From Streptomyces sp. V4I2 (GTDB taxonomy: Bacteria > Actinomycetota > Actinomycetes > Streptomycetales > Streptomycetaceae): 64,000 nt of DNA. Position 1 is the first letter of the stretch, and every line of letters starts with the position of its first letter. The position numbers and the translations under genes were made by a program. Location: positions 8,742,001-8,806,000 of the forward strand of contig NZ_JAUSZM010000003.1 in assembly GCF_030817655.1 (NCBI RefSeq), written 5' to 3'. Shown one piece after another: positions 50,938 through 60,224 of this stretch. The notes beneath the pieces are model-generated. The model was not told the DNA's origin. It searched no databases and saw nothing but the letters and a program-made list of their open reading frames with translations.

Positions 50938-53900
50938 ATGCACGACGAACGCCGCCGGATCGAGGAGCGCGTCGAGCGCGTCCACACCCAGCGCATCAAG
51001 CCCGCGATCTACGCGGCCACCGTCCCCTTCGAGGTCGAGGCCTGGCAGGCGCCGGGGGAGCCGGTGCCCTTCGCGGAGGCCGCCGCCGCGCCCTACGAGC
51101 CCTTCGCGATGGACACCCCGTGGGGCCCGCCGTGGGGCACCACCTGGTTCCGGATGCGCGGGCAGGTCCCCGCCGAGTGGGCCGGAAAGCGCGTCGAGGC
51201 GGTCATCGACCTCGGCTTCGTGGGCGACTGGCCCGGCAACCAGGCCGAGGCGCTGGTCCACCTCACGGACGGGACGCCTCTGAAGGCCGTCAACCCGCTC
51301 AACCAGTACGTGGCGATCGCCAACCCCGCGACGGGCGGCGAGGTGATCGACTACCTGGTCGAGGCGGCCTCCAACCCCGACATCCTCGCGAACAACTTCT
51401 CGGCCCCGACCCCGATGGGCGACATCCTGACGGCGGGCGACAAGCCGCTGTACACCTTCCAGCGCGCCGACCTCGCCGTCCTCGACGAGGAGGTCTGGCA
51501 CCTCGACCTGGACCTCCAGGTGCTGACCGAACTCATGGTCCACCTCGCCGAGCACGAGCCGCGCCGCCACGAGATCATGCACGCCCTGGACCGGGCCATG
51601 GACACCCTCGACCTGGACGACGTGTCCGGCAGCGCCGCCGCCGTGCGCGAGGTGCTGGCCCCCGTCCTCGCCCGGCCCGCCCACGCCAGCGCCCACACCG
51701 TCTCCGGCGTCGGCCACGCCCACATCGACTCCGCCTGGCTGTGGCCGATCCGCGAGACCAAGCGCAAGACGTCCCGCACCTTCTCCAACGTGACGTCCCT
51801 GGCCGACGAGTACGAGGACTTCATCTTCGCCTGCTCGCAGGCCCAGCAGTACGAGTGGGTGCGCGACAACTATCCGAAGGTCTGGTCCCGCATCCAGGAC
51901 TCGGTGAAGAAGGGCCAGTGGGCCCCGGTCGGCGGCATGTGGGTCGAGGCCGACGGCAACCTGCCCGGCGGCGAGGCGATGGCCCGCCAGCTCATCCACG
52001 GCAAGCGGTTCTTCATCGAGCACTTCGGCGTCGAGACCAAGGGCGTCTGGCTGCCGGACTCCTTCGGCTACACCGCGGCCTACCCGCAGCTCGCCAAGCT
52101 CGCCGGCAACGAGTGGTTCCTCACCCAGAAGATCTCCTGGAACCAGACCAACAAGTTCCCCCACCACACCTTCTGGTGGGAGGGCATCGACGGCACCCGC
52201 ATCTTCACCCACTTCCCGCCGGTCGACACCTACAACGCCCGCTTCAGCGGCGAGGAGATGGACCGCGCGGTCCGCAACTACCGTGAGAAGGGCGGCGGTA
52301 CGCGCTCGCTGGCACCCTTCGGCTGGGGCGACGGCGGTGGCGGCCCCACCCGCGAGATCATGGAACGGGCGCGCCGGCTCGCCGACCTGGAGGGCTCGCC
52401 CAAGGTCGTCATCGAGCACCCCGACGCGTTCTTCGCCAAGGCCCGCGAGGAGTACGAGGAGGCGCCGGTCTGGAACGGCGAGCTCTACCTGGAACTGCAC
52501 CGCGCCACCTACACCTCCCAGGCCCGCACCAAGCAGGGCAACCGCCGCAGCGAGCACAAGCTGCGCGAGGCCGAGCTGTGGGCGACGACGGCCGCGCTGC
52601 ACGCGCCGGGCTACGCGTACCCGTACCAGAAGCTCGACCGGCTGTGGAAGACGGTCCTGCTGCACCAGTTCCACGACATCCTGCCGGGCTCCTCGATCGC
52701 CTGGGTGCACCGCGAGGCGGAGGCCGAGTACGCGCGGGTGGCCGAGGAACTGGAGGCGCTGACGGCCGAGGCGGTCGCGGCCCTGGGCACCGGTGGCACC
52801 CGCGTGTTCAACACCAGCCCCTGCGACCGGGCGGAGGTCGTCCGTACGGCCGACGGCACACCGGCGTACGTGGAGGTGCCCGCGGGCGGCAGCGCGCCCC
52901 TGACCGACGCCGAGCCCGCGCAGCCGGTGAAGGCAAAGGGCCTGGTCCTCGACAACGGTCTGGTCCGTGTACAGGTTGCGGAAGACGGCACACTGTCTTC
53001 TGTCTACGATCTGCGGTCGAACCGCGAAGTGCTGGCCGACAAGGGCAACCTGCTCCGCCTGCACACCGACCTCCCGAACTACTGGGACGCCTGGGACATC
53101 GACAAGCACTACAAGAACCGCTACACGGATCTCCTGTCCCCCGACTCCGTCGAGGTCGTCTCGGCCGACCCCCTGCTCGGCGCGATCCGCGTCACGCGGT
53201 CCTTCGGCAAGGGCTCGACGCTCACGCAGACCATCACCCTCCGCGCCGACAGCCCCCGCATCGACTTCGAGACCGAGATCGACTGGCACGAGGCCGAGAA
53301 GATCCTCAAGGCCGGCTTCCCGGTGGACGTCCGGGCGGCGCACTCCTCCGCGGAGATCCAGTTCGGCCACGTCCAGCGCCCCACCCACACCAACACCAGC
53401 TGGGAGGCGGCCCGCTTCGAGGTCTCCGGCCACCGCTGGGTGCACATCGGCGAACCCGGCTACGGCGTCGCGGTCATCAACGACTCCACCTACGGCCACG
53501 ACGTCTCCCGCACGGTCCGCGAGGACGGCGGTACGACCACCTCGGTCCACCTCAGCCTGGTGCGCGCCCCGCGCATCCCGGACCCCGAGGCCGACCAGGG
53601 CAAGCACACGTTCACGTACTCCCTCCTCCCGGGCGCCACGATCGGTGACGCGGTCGCCGAGGGCTACGCCCTCAACCTGCCGCTGCGCGTCGCGGACGCG
53701 GCGGGCGCACCCGAGCCGGTGGTGTCCGTGGACGGCGACGGCGTGACCGTCGAGGCGGTCAAGCTCGCCGACGACGAGTCCGGCGACGTGGTCGTGCGGT
53801 TGTACGAGTCGCGCGGCGGCCGCGCCCGGGGCGTGCTGCGCACCGGATTCCCGCTCGCCGGCGCGCAGGTCACCGACCTGCTGGAGCGGCCGCTGCCCGA

Positions 53901-54000
53901 CGAGGCAGCGGAGATCGACGGCGACGGCGCGATCGCGGTCTCGCTGCGCCCCTTCCAGGTCCTGACGCTCCGTCTGCGGCGCGGCGCCACCGGCCGGTAG
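50938..54000 (+). CDS. GH38 alpha-mannosidase
   Basis: A 1020-residue class II alpha-mannosidase. Zn ligands are in GVGHAHIDSAWLWP, the nucleophile Asp is in WLPDSFGYTAAYPQ, and the C-terminal beta-rich domains follow (AEIQFGHVQRPTHTNTSW, QFGH). No signal peptide, so cytoplasmic. It follows GH4 with a 57-base gap holding a LacI-type box. With GH29 downstream and GH2 in the divergent operon, it trims mannose from imported glycans. TGGAG precedes the ATG. Confidence 0.93.
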   Translation: MHDERRRIEERVERVHTQRIKPAIYAATVPFEVEAWQAPGEPVPFAEAAAAPYEPFAMDTPWGPPWGTTWFRMRGQVPAEWAGKRVEAVIDLGFVGDWPGNQAEALVHLTDGTPLKAVNPLNQYVAIANPATGGEVIDYLVEAASNPDILANNFSAPTPMGDILTAGDKPLYTFQRADLAVLDEEVWHLDLDLQVLTELMVHLAEHEPRRHEIMHALDRAMDTLDLDDVSGSAAAVREVLAPVLARPAHASAHTVSGVGHAHIDSAWLWPIRETKRKTSRTFSNVTSLADEYEDFIFACSQAQQYEWVRDNYPKVWSRIQDSVKKGQWAPVGGMWVEADGNLPGGEAMARQLIHGKRFFIEHFGVETKGVWLPDSFGYTAAYPQLAKLAGNEWFLTQKISWNQTNKFPHHTFWWEGIDGTRIFTHFPPVDTYNARFSGEEMDRAVRNYREKGGGTRSLAPFGWGDGGGGPTREIMERARRLADLEGSPKVVIEHPDAFFAKAREEYEEAPVWNGELYLELHRATYTSQARTKQGNRRSEHKLREAELWATTAALHAPGYAYPYQKLDRLWKTVLLHQFHDILPGSSIAWVHREAEAEYARVAEELEALTAEAVAALGTGGTRVFNTSPCDRAEVVRTADGTPAYVEVPAGGSAPLTDAEPAQPVKAKGLVLDNGLVRVQVAEDGTLSSVYDLRSNREVLADKGNLLRLHTDLPNYWDAWDIDKHYKNRYTDLLSPDSVEVVSADPLLGAIRVTRSFGKGSTLTQTITLRADSPRIDFETEIDWHEAEKILKAGFPVDVRAAHSSAEIQFGHVQRPTHTNTSWEAARFEVSGHRWVHIGEPGYGVAVINDSTYGHDVSRTVREDGGTTTSVHLSLVRAPRIPDPEADQGKHTFTYSLLPGATIGDAVAEGYALNLPLRVADAAGAPEPVVSVDGDGVTVEAVKLADDESGDVVVRLYESRGGRARGVLRTGFPLAGAQVTDLLERPLPDEAAEIDGDGAIAVSLRPFQVLTLRLRRGATGR

Positions 54001-54013
54001 CGACCGGCCCCCA

Positions 54014-54046
54014 GGGGCGGGCACGCTCACCGCGCCCGCCCCTTTT
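54014..54046 (+). terminator. Terminator after the GH38 gene
   Basis: Nine-base perfect arms (54014-54022, 54034-54042) with an eleven-base loop, followed by TTTT: a classic intrinsic form, 13 bases past the GH38 stop. GH29 downstream may therefore have its own promoter or depend on read-through. Confidence 0.75.
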
Positions 54047-54081
54047 CCCGAAGTGATCTTGCCCTGACGAGGAGTTCAGCC

Positions 54082-55332
54082 GTGCCCATGCAGCCGTGGT
54101 TCACCGACGCCAAGTTGGGGATCTTCGTCCACTGGGGGATCTATGCCGTCGACGGCGTCCAGGAGTCCTGGTCGTTCTACGACGACATCGTGCCGCACGA
54201 CCAGTACATGTCCCAGCTCGCCCGCTTCACCGGCGCGAACTACGACCCGCGCGCCTGGGCCGACCTCTTCGCCCGGGCAGGCGCCAGGTACGCCGTCCTC
54301 ACCAGCCGGCACCACGACGGCGTCGCCCTGTGGGACAGCGCGTACGGCGACCTCAACCTCGGCCGCGACTACATCGGCCCCTACGCCGACGCCCTGCGCG
54401 AGAAGGGCCTCAAGGTCGGCCTGTACTACTCGCACTCGGACTGGAACCACCCCGACTACGCCTCCACCCGCAAGCCGGGCCGCCCGCCGGAGCAGGAGGA
54501 CAACCGCTACTCCGAGGTCGCGGCCGAGTTCGAGGACCTCGACGCCTGGGAGCGGTTCATCGCCTACCGCGACGGCCAGATCCGTGAACTGGCCTCCCGC
54601 TACCGGCCCGACCTCATGTGGTTCGACGGCGAGTGGGACCGCAGCGAGGAGCAGTGGCGCATCAGGGAACTCGCCGCGCTCATCCGCTCGTACTCGCCCG
54701 ACGTCGTCTTCAACGCCCGCATGCTCAGCGAGGGCGACTACGCCACTCCCGAACAGGGCGCCCCCATCGAACCCCCGGACGGCCCCTGGGAGTTGTGCCT
54801 GACGATCAACGACTCGTGGGGTTACCAGCACCACGACCACAACCACAAGTCGCTCACCCAGCTGATCCGCTACTTCACCGAGACCATCGGGGGGGGCGGC
54901 AACCTCCTCCTCGACGTCGGCCCGATGGAGGACGGCACCATCCCCGAGCCGCAGGTCGAGCGCCTCGAAGGCCTGGGGGAGTGGATCCGCAAGCACTCCG
55001 AGGCCGTGTACGGCACGGTGCGCGGGCTGCCGGCCGGCCACCACTACGGGCCCAGCACCCTCTCCGCCGACGGCCGCACCCTCTACCTCACCCTGTACGA
55101 CATCCCGCGCGCCGAGATCGGTGTGCGCGGCCTGGTCACGCCGGTCCGCAGGGTGACCGTCCTCGGTACCGGCACCGAACTCGCCCACCGGGTCGTCGGC
55201 GGACTCCACGAGGCCGTCGGCGTGCTGTGGATCGACCCGCCCGCCGCGGCCGACCTCGACCCGCACGCCACGGTCCTCGCGGTCGAGCTGGACGGGGAGG
55301 TGGAGCTGTACCGCGGGTCGGGACGCTTCTGA
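54082..55332 (+). CDS. GH29 alpha-L-fucosidase
   Basis: A 416-residue GH29 enzyme. WFTDAKLGIFVHWGIYAV is the N-terminal family motif, LTSRHHDGVALWDS holds the substrate His pair, and the nucleophile Asp is in LMWFDGEWD. No signal peptide. GAGGAG lies nine bases before GTG 54082; ATG 54088 is an alternative. It removes L-fucose from glycans in the cytoplasm and completes a mannose/galactose/fucose set. Confidence 0.92.
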   Translation: MPMQPWFTDAKLGIFVHWGIYAVDGVQESWSFYDDIVPHDQYMSQLARFTGANYDPRAWADLFARAGARYAVLTSRHHDGVALWDSAYGDLNLGRDYIGPYADALREKGLKVGLYYSHSDWNHPDYASTRKPGRPPEQEDNRYSEVAAEFEDLDAWERFIAYRDGQIRELASRYRPDLMWFDGEWDRSEEQWRIRELAALIRSYSPDVVFNARMLSEGDYATPEQGAPIEPPDGPWELCLTINDSWGYQHHDHNHKSLTQLIRYFTETIGGGGNLLLDVGPMEDGTIPEPQVERLEGLGEWIRKHSEAVYGTVRGLPAGHHYGPSTLSADGRTLYLTLYDIPRAEIGVRGLVTPVRRVTVLGTGTELAHRVVGGLHEAVGVLWIDPPAAADLDPHATVLAVELDGEVELYRGSGRF

Positions 55333-55415
55333 GGTCCCACCTCTGGGGACAGTTCCCATGAAGAATTAAGAGAACGGTAAATCACCAGGTCACGGACGGA
55401 ATCAGCGGTTCACGT

Positions 55416-55433
55416 CGGGCCGAATCCGGCCCG
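55416..55433 (+). terminator. Hairpin in the gap after the GH29 gene
   Basis: Seven-base GC arms (55416-55422, 55427-55433) with an AATC loop, in the convergent 294-base gap between GH29 and the ATP-grasp gene. Nothing else in this gap looks functional. Confidence 0.4.
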
Positions 55434-55626
55434 CGCGCGCATCCCACCCCGGGTTCGAACCGCCGCCCCGGCTGGGCGAGTTGGCCAGGAAATGGGGCTA
55501 TCCGGCCGAGTGAACCGGCCCACGCCCGCAGCCTCGGCACCCGGACGGCGGGGTTCGCACCGGTCCTCACCCGTGCCGCCGAAAAGTGCGGTCGGCGCGG
55601 ATGAGGTGGGTGCGGAACGGTGAGGG

Positions 55627-56823
55627 CTAGGCCGGTGCGATGGCCGAAGCGGAAGCCGAGGCCGAGGCCGAGGCTGTCGCGGAAGCCGTGGCGTCGGTCT
55701 CCGCGGTGACCTGCTCCGCCTGCTGCGGGGCCGGTGCGGGGACCGCCGGGAGCGGGTCGTGCACCTCCGCGCGCTGCTGGGGGATGGACACCGGCCGCAG
55801 CTGGCGCGGGCCCGAGACCACCGTGTAGTCCTGGCCCAGGAACGGCGGCACGATCTCGCCCGGGTCCTCGCCCAGCGCCAACTGCACGGCCGCCCAAGGG
55901 GCGTTCACCCCGCACAGCGCCAGCTGGTGCAGCCCGCCCGCCGGGCGCGTGTTGACGTCCATGAGGACCGGCGTCCCGCCGAACATCCGGAACTGGATGT
56001 TGGACAGGTAGTGCAGCCCGAAGCCCTCTGCGATCCGCCGCGCCGGCTCCAGCCACTGCTCGGCGAGCGTGAACCCGCGTCGGCGGCCGTTCTTGGTGCG
56101 GCCGATGGCCAGCCGGATCCGGTTGTCGGGGCCGGTGAGGCAGTCCACCGACACCTCCGGCTGTTCCAGCCGCGGCATGACCAGCCAGTCGACCGGCTCC
56201 TCCCCCTCCGCGTCGGCCTGCTTGAGGGCCTCCAGGACCACGTCCAGCGGGACGTACGGGCTCGGGAAGCCGTTGAGGTGCATGAGCGAGAAGGGGGCGC
56301 GCGTGATCACGCGGAAGCCCACCCCGCCCGCACCGGACGCCGGCTTGAAGCACGCCTTGTGGCCGCCCGCCTCCAACTCCTCGACGGCGGAGACGAGTTG
56401 GTCCGCGTCGCGTACCCGCCACCACGGCGGAACCGGCGCGCCGATCGCCTGGACCGCCTCGTAGGCGATCACCTTGTCGTGGAAGACGGCCACCGCCTCC
56501 GGGGGCGGTGCCAGCAGCGCCGTACCGGCCGCCTCGAAGTCGGCGCGGTGCGCCACGATCGCCGACTGGTGCAGCCGGGGCACGAAGACGTCGATGCCGC
56601 GCCGCGTGCACTGGTCGAGCGCGTACTCGACGTACGCGGCCGGGGACAGGCCCTCCGGCTCCAGGTCGGCGGTGTCGGCCGCGGCCAGTACGGGGGAGTC
56701 CGCGTCGCCGTGCGTTGCATGGATCTCGACGGCGCGGTCGCTGGGATTTCGCCGCAGCTGATCCATGAAGAACACGTTCTCCGCGTACGTGCGGTTGAGC
56801 CAGACGCGTACGCGAGAGACCAT
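55627..56823 (-). CDS. ATP-grasp domain protein with low-complexity tail
   Basis: A 398-residue protein. The ATP-grasp core runs from about 95 to 320: FHDKVIAYEAVQAIG, CFKPASGAGGVGF (phosphate-binding Lys and loop) and LMDVNTRPAGGLHQLAL with the metal-binding Asn. It should join a carboxylate to an amine, or a similar acceptor, using ATP. After about 355 the sequence becomes Pro/Gln then an alternating (Ser-Ala)n tail, coded by GCCGAG-like hexamer repeats on the plus strand. No neighbour shares an obvious pathway, so the product is unknown. Confidence 0.85.
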   Translation of the reverse strand: MVSRVRVWLNRTYAENVFFMDQLRRNPSDRAVEIHATHGDADSPVLAAADTADLEPEGLSPAAYVEYALDQCTRRGIDVFVPRLHQSAIVAHRADFEAAGTALLAPPPEAVAVFHDKVIAYEAVQAIGAPVPPWWRVRDADQLVSAVEELEAGGHKACFKPASGAGGVGFRVITRAPFSLMHLNGFPSPYVPLDVVLEALKQADAEGEEPVDWLVMPRLEQPEVSVDCLTGPDNRIRLAIGRTKNGRRRGFTLAEQWLEPARRIAEGFGLHYLSNIQFRMFGGTPVLMDVNTRPAGGLHQLALCGVNAPWAAVQLALGEDPGEIVPPFLGQDYTVVSGPRQLRPVSIPQQRAEVHDPLPAVPAPAPQQAEQVTAETDATASATASASASASASAIAPA

Positions 56824-56994
56824 GCAGGCCGCCTTTCACGGTTCGCGGGCAGGGCGGAGCTCGCCCGTGCCCGGGCAGGGTGGTTGGAGGAACACCGAAC
56901 CGCCCCGTGCGAGGGGCGTTCATGGGCGGGTGGTGTTGGGGCGATCATACGGCTTTGAAGGGGTGCCGCGTGCAACGTGCGTGTTACGGATTTT

Positions 56995-57031
56995 CCGATC
57001 ATGCTGACACCGTGGTGAGGGGCATGATCGG
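56995..57031. promoter_or_regulatory. Inverted repeat in the ATP-grasp / pptH divergent region
   Basis: The 313-base gap 56824-57136 holds the promoters of two divergent genes. Within it CCGATCATG (56995-57003) is repeated inverted as CATGATCGG (57023-57031), perfect nine-base arms 19 apart; a further GCGATCATAC lies at 56941. This suggests a dimer- or tetramer-bound operator. I see no gene here. Confidence 0.45.
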
Positions 57032-57136
57032 CGCGTGTCGCGGGGTCCGCCGAAGATCGGCCGACCCGGTCCGGTCTTGTCCTCGCGAGGGCCCCTGTGT
57101 TGTCGTGGACCTCTTCGGATGCTCACAGGGGGAGAA

Positions 57137-57997
57137 GTGACGTCGACGGTCGGCGGTGCCGGGCAGCTGCTGGCTATCAGCGATCTGCACATCGGGTACG
57201 AGGAGAACCGCGCCCTCGTCGAGAGGATGCGCCCCGAGACGGACGAGGACTGGCTCCTGGTGGCCGGCGACGTCTCGGAGACCGTGTCCGACATCCGCTG
57301 GGCCCTGGAAACCCTCGCCGGCCGCTTCCGCAAGGTCCTCTGGGCCCCCGGCAACCACGAACTGTGGACCCATCCGAAGGACCCCGTCACCCTGCGCGGA
57401 GTCGCCCGCTACGACCACCTGGTCGCCCTGTGCCGGGAACTCGGCGTGACGACACCCGAGGACCCCTACCCCGTGTGGGACGGCCCCGGCGGCCCGGTCG
57501 TCGTCGCCCCCCTGTTCCTGCTGTACGACTACTCCTTCCTGCCGGCCGGCTGCGCGACCAAGGAACAGGGACTGGAGTACGCGCACGGCACGGGCATCGT
57601 GTGCAACGACGAGTACCTGCTGCACCCCGACCCGTACCCGTCCCGCGAGGCCTGGTGCCGGGCCCGCCTCGCCGAGACGGAACGCCGGCTCGCCGCCCTG
57701 CCCGACGACCTGCCGACGATCCTCGTCAACCACTACCCCCTGGACCGGCATCCCACGGACGTCCTGTGGCACCCCGAGTTCGCCATGTGGTGCGGCACCA
57801 CCGGCACCGCGGACTGGCACCGCAGGTTCCGTGTCGAGACCATGGTCTACGGCCATCTCCACATACCGCGGACCACCTGGCACGAGGGCGTCCGCTTCGA
57901 AGAGGTGTCCGTGGGATACCCCCGCGAGTGGCGCACCCGCCAGGAGCCGCCGGGGCGGCTGCGCCGGATCGTGCCCAGGGAGGTCGGGGCCCGGTGA
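57137..57997 (+). CDS. pptH: Metallophosphoesterase, PptH-like phosphopantetheinyl hydrolase
   Basis: A 286-residue calcineurin-fold hydrolase: ISDLHIGY, VAGDVSET, APGNHELWT, NHYPLDRHP and YGHLHIPRTTW are the metal-binding blocks. The stretches LFLLYDYSFLP, WCGTTGTADWH and RFEEVSVGYPREW match what I recall of M. tuberculosis Rv2795c (PptH), which removes phosphopantetheine from carrier proteins and is encoded directly before pptT. Here too the next gene is a phosphopantetheinyl transferase, with a four-base overlap. The AGGGGGA favours GTG 57137; ATG 57119 is possible. Confidence 0.88.
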   Translation: MTSTVGGAGQLLAISDLHIGYEENRALVERMRPETDEDWLLVAGDVSETVSDIRWALETLAGRFRKVLWAPGNHELWTHPKDPVTLRGVARYDHLVALCRELGVTTPEDPYPVWDGPGGPVVVAPLFLLYDYSFLPAGCATKEQGLEYAHGTGIVCNDEYLLHPDPYPSREAWCRARLAETERRLAALPDDLPTILVNHYPLDRHPTDVLWHPEFAMWCGTTGTADWHRRFRVETMVYGHLHIPRTTWHEGVRFEEVSVGYPREWRTRQEPPGRLRRIVPREVGAR

Positions 57998-58674
57998 TCG
58001 AGGAACTGGTGCCGGCCACGGTGGTGGCCGTGGAGGCGTACGGCCACGAGGAGGCCGGGAACACGCGGCTGTACCCCGAGGAAGAGGCCGTCCTGACCCA
58101 GGCGGTGCCCAAACGGCGCCGCGAGTTCACCGCCGTACGCGGCTGCGCCCGCCGGGCCATGGAGAAGCTCGGCGTGCCGCCGCAGCCCGTCCTGCCCGGG
58201 GAACGCGGCGCCCCGCGCTGGCCCGCCGGCCTCACCGGCAGCATGACCCACTGCGACGGCTACTGCGCCGCCGCCCTGGTCCGCGCCACCGACCTCGCCT
58301 CACTCGGCATCGACGCCGAACCGGACGGCCCGCTCCCGGACGGCGTCCTGTCCTCGGTGTCGCTGCCCGCGGAACGCGACCGGCTGCTCCGGCTCGCCCG
58401 GGACCACCCCGGCACGCACTGGGACCGGCTGCTGTTCAGCGCCAAGGAATCCGTCTACAAGGCGTGGTTCCCCCTCACCGGGCAGTGGCTGGACTTCAGC
58501 GAGGCCGACATCGAGATCCTCGTCGCCCCCGGAGCACGGCTGGGCGGCACCTTCCGCGCCGAACTCCTCGTGCCCGGGCCATGGGTGGGCGGCCGGCGGC
58601 TCGGGCACTTCGACGGTCGCTGGACCGCCGGGCGAGGGCTGGTGGCGACGGCGGTCGCCGTGCCGCACGCCTGA
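57994..58674 (+). CDS. pptT: 4'-Phosphopantetheinyl transferase, Sfp/PptT type
   Basis: A 226-residue Sfp-type transferase. RRREFTAVRGCAR, LTGSMTHCDGYCAA, LGIDAEP (Mg ligands) and FSAKESVYKAWFP are the family motifs. It moves phosphopantetheine from CoA to polyketide, peptide-synthetase and fatty-acid carrier proteins. GTG 57994 overlaps the pptH-like stop (GTGA), so the forward and reverse enzymes are made from one message. It probably corresponds to S. coelicolor SCO6673. Confidence 0.92.
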   Translation: MIEELVPATVVAVEAYGHEEAGNTRLYPEEEAVLTQAVPKRRREFTAVRGCARRAMEKLGVPPQPVLPGERGAPRWPAGLTGSMTHCDGYCAAALVRATDLASLGIDAEPDGPLPDGVLSSVSLPAERDRLLRLARDHPGTHWDRLLFSAKESVYKAWFPLTGQWLDFSEADIEILVAPGARLGGTFRAELLVPGPWVGGRRLGHFDGRWTAGRGLVATAVAVPHA

Positions 58675-58704
58675 CGGCCTTCGTGCGGCACGGCTGACCC
58701 CTCA

Positions 58705-58944
58705 CTACGCGTCCGGCGGGCACCAGGTGTGCAGCAGCCGGAAGAACGCCTCCTCGTTGCCCGCCAGTCCCGCGCGGGCCAGGGCCTGCTCCGCCTCGGC
58801 GAGCACGGCGGGCGGGACCACGGGTGGTCGGCCGGCCTCCGGCGAGCCGGACGACACGTCGAAAGCCGCGCGCACGGTGTGCAACAGCCGCAGATAGGCC
58901 TGTACGGCGGTGCGCTCGCGGTCGGTCAGTACGGCGGTGGGCAT
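58705..58944 (-). CDS. Small conserved hypothetical protein
   Basis: A 79-residue helical, soluble protein (LTDRERTAVQAYLRLLHTV ... LARAGLAGNEEAFFRLLHTW). GGGGGAG sits eight bases before ATG 58944, which supports translation of this short frame; an upstream extension is Arg/Gly-rich and unlikely. It is convergent with pptT and divergent from the alpha/beta hydrolase. Function unknown. Confidence 0.65.
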   Translation of the reverse strand: MPTAVLTDRERTAVQAYLRLLHTVRAAFDVSSGSPEAGRPPVVPPAVLAEAEQALARAGLAGNEEAFFRLLHTWCPPDA

Positions 58945-59145
58945 CGGTCGGCTCCCCCGGGTCGGCGTCGTCGGTCGTGCGCCCCCACATCGGCGGCGCC
59001 CCTCCAGCTTGCCGCCCGCCACTGACAATCGGGCCGGGGTAGGCGTCGGTTCGCCCGCTTAGCGGAGGCGAAACCTCACCGAAATCCCCCGGGGGAATGC
59101 GCCCCTACGCTGGAGGGAAGGGCTTTCGGCCGCCAGGCCGCGGCC

Positions 59146-60210
59146 ATGGGAACGGGAGGCGAGCGCGTGGTCGACGCCCCGCGACATCGCCCCGCGCGCA
59201 CCGTACGGCTGCGCTCGGTGAGCGACACAGAACTCGAGTTGCAGTACCGCGTCGTGCACGGCTACCGCCGTGCCTTCCGCATGGCCGGCCAAGGGCCGGT
59301 ATTGGTTCTCATCCACGGCATAGGGGACTCCTCCGCGACCTGGGCCGAACTGATCCCGGACCTCGCCCGCACCCACACCGTCATCGCCCCCGACCTCCTC
59401 GGCCACGGCGACTCCGACAAGCCGCGCGCCGACTACTCGGTGGCCGCGTACGCCAACGGAGTGCGCGACCTGCTCACCACCCTCGGCATCGAGTCCGCGA
59501 CCCTCCTCGGACACTCGCTCGGCGGGGGCGTGGCGATGCAGTTCGCCTACCAGTTCCCCGAGCGCACCGAACGGCTCGTCCTGGTCAGCGCGGGCGGTGT
59601 CGGCCGCGAGGTCAACCCCGTCCTGCGGCTGGTGTCCCTGCCCGGCGCCCACCTCATGCTCTCCGGCCTGCGCCTGCCCGGCATGCGCCTCCAAGTCGGC
59701 CTTGCGGTACGCCTGATGAAGCTCCTCGACACCGACCTCGGCCAGGACGCCCCCGAGTTGCTCACCCTCGTCGACGCGCTGCCCGACGAGACCTCCCGCA
59801 ACGCCTTCATCCGCACCCTGCGCGCGGTCGTCGACTGGCGCGGGCAGGTCGTGACCATGCTCGACCGCTGCTACCTGACCGAGGGCATGCCGACCATGCT
59901 GCTGTGGGGCGACCGGGACAGCGTGGTGCCCGTACGGCACGCCTACGGGGCGCACGAGGCGATGCCGGGCAGCCGCCTGGAGATCTTCGAGCAGGCCGGC
60001 CACTTCCCGTTCCACACCGACCCGACCCGCTTCGTCGCCCTCGTCGAGGAGTTCACCGCCGGCACCGAACCGGCCCACTGGAGCCGCGAGCACTGGCGCG
60101 ACCTGCTCTGCTCGGGCCGCCCCGGCACCTCGGCGGGCGGCCCGGACTCGGCCCGCAACCGCGCGGTGGAGCGCGATCTGCGCGAGGCGAGCGAACGCAG
60201 CGCTACGTGA
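59146..60210 (+). CDS. Alpha/beta-fold hydrolase
   Basis: A 354-residue alpha/beta hydrolase: VLIHGIGDSSATW (oxyanion), nucleophile Ser in LLGHSLGGGVAMQF, acid in LLWGDRDSVVP, His in EQAGHFPFHTDP. The first 45 residues and the last 40 are extra to the core. No signal peptide. It ends 14 bases from the convergent metalloprotease-like gene. Possible roles are lipid or aromatic-ester hydrolysis; nothing nearby narrows this. Confidence 0.87.
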   Translation: MGTGGERVVDAPRHRPARTVRLRSVSDTELELQYRVVHGYRRAFRMAGQGPVLVLIHGIGDSSATWAELIPDLARTHTVIAPDLLGHGDSDKPRADYSVAAYANGVRDLLTTLGIESATLLGHSLGGGVAMQFAYQFPERTERLVLVSAGGVGREVNPVLRLVSLPGAHLMLSGLRLPGMRLQVGLAVRLMKLLDTDLGQDAPELLTLVDALPDETSRNAFIRTLRAVVDWRGQVVTMLDRCYLTEGMPTMLLWGDRDSVVPVRHAYGAHEAMPGSRLEIFEQAGHFPFHTDPTRFVALVEEFTAGTEPAHWSREHWRDLLCSGRPGTSAGGPDSARNRAVERDLREASERSAT

Positions 60211-60224
60211 GTGTCCGCAGGGCG

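Noticed and set aside
55447..55466. GGTTCGAACC resembling a tRNA T-loop
   Set aside because: The flanking bases do not form a five-base T-stem, and no D-arm, anticodon arm or acceptor stem can be drawn on either strand.
55382..56923. A 513-codon minus-strand frame next to the ATP-grasp gene
   Set aside because: It is a GC-rich shadow frame with no domain similarity; the ATP-grasp frame in the same region has clear motifs.
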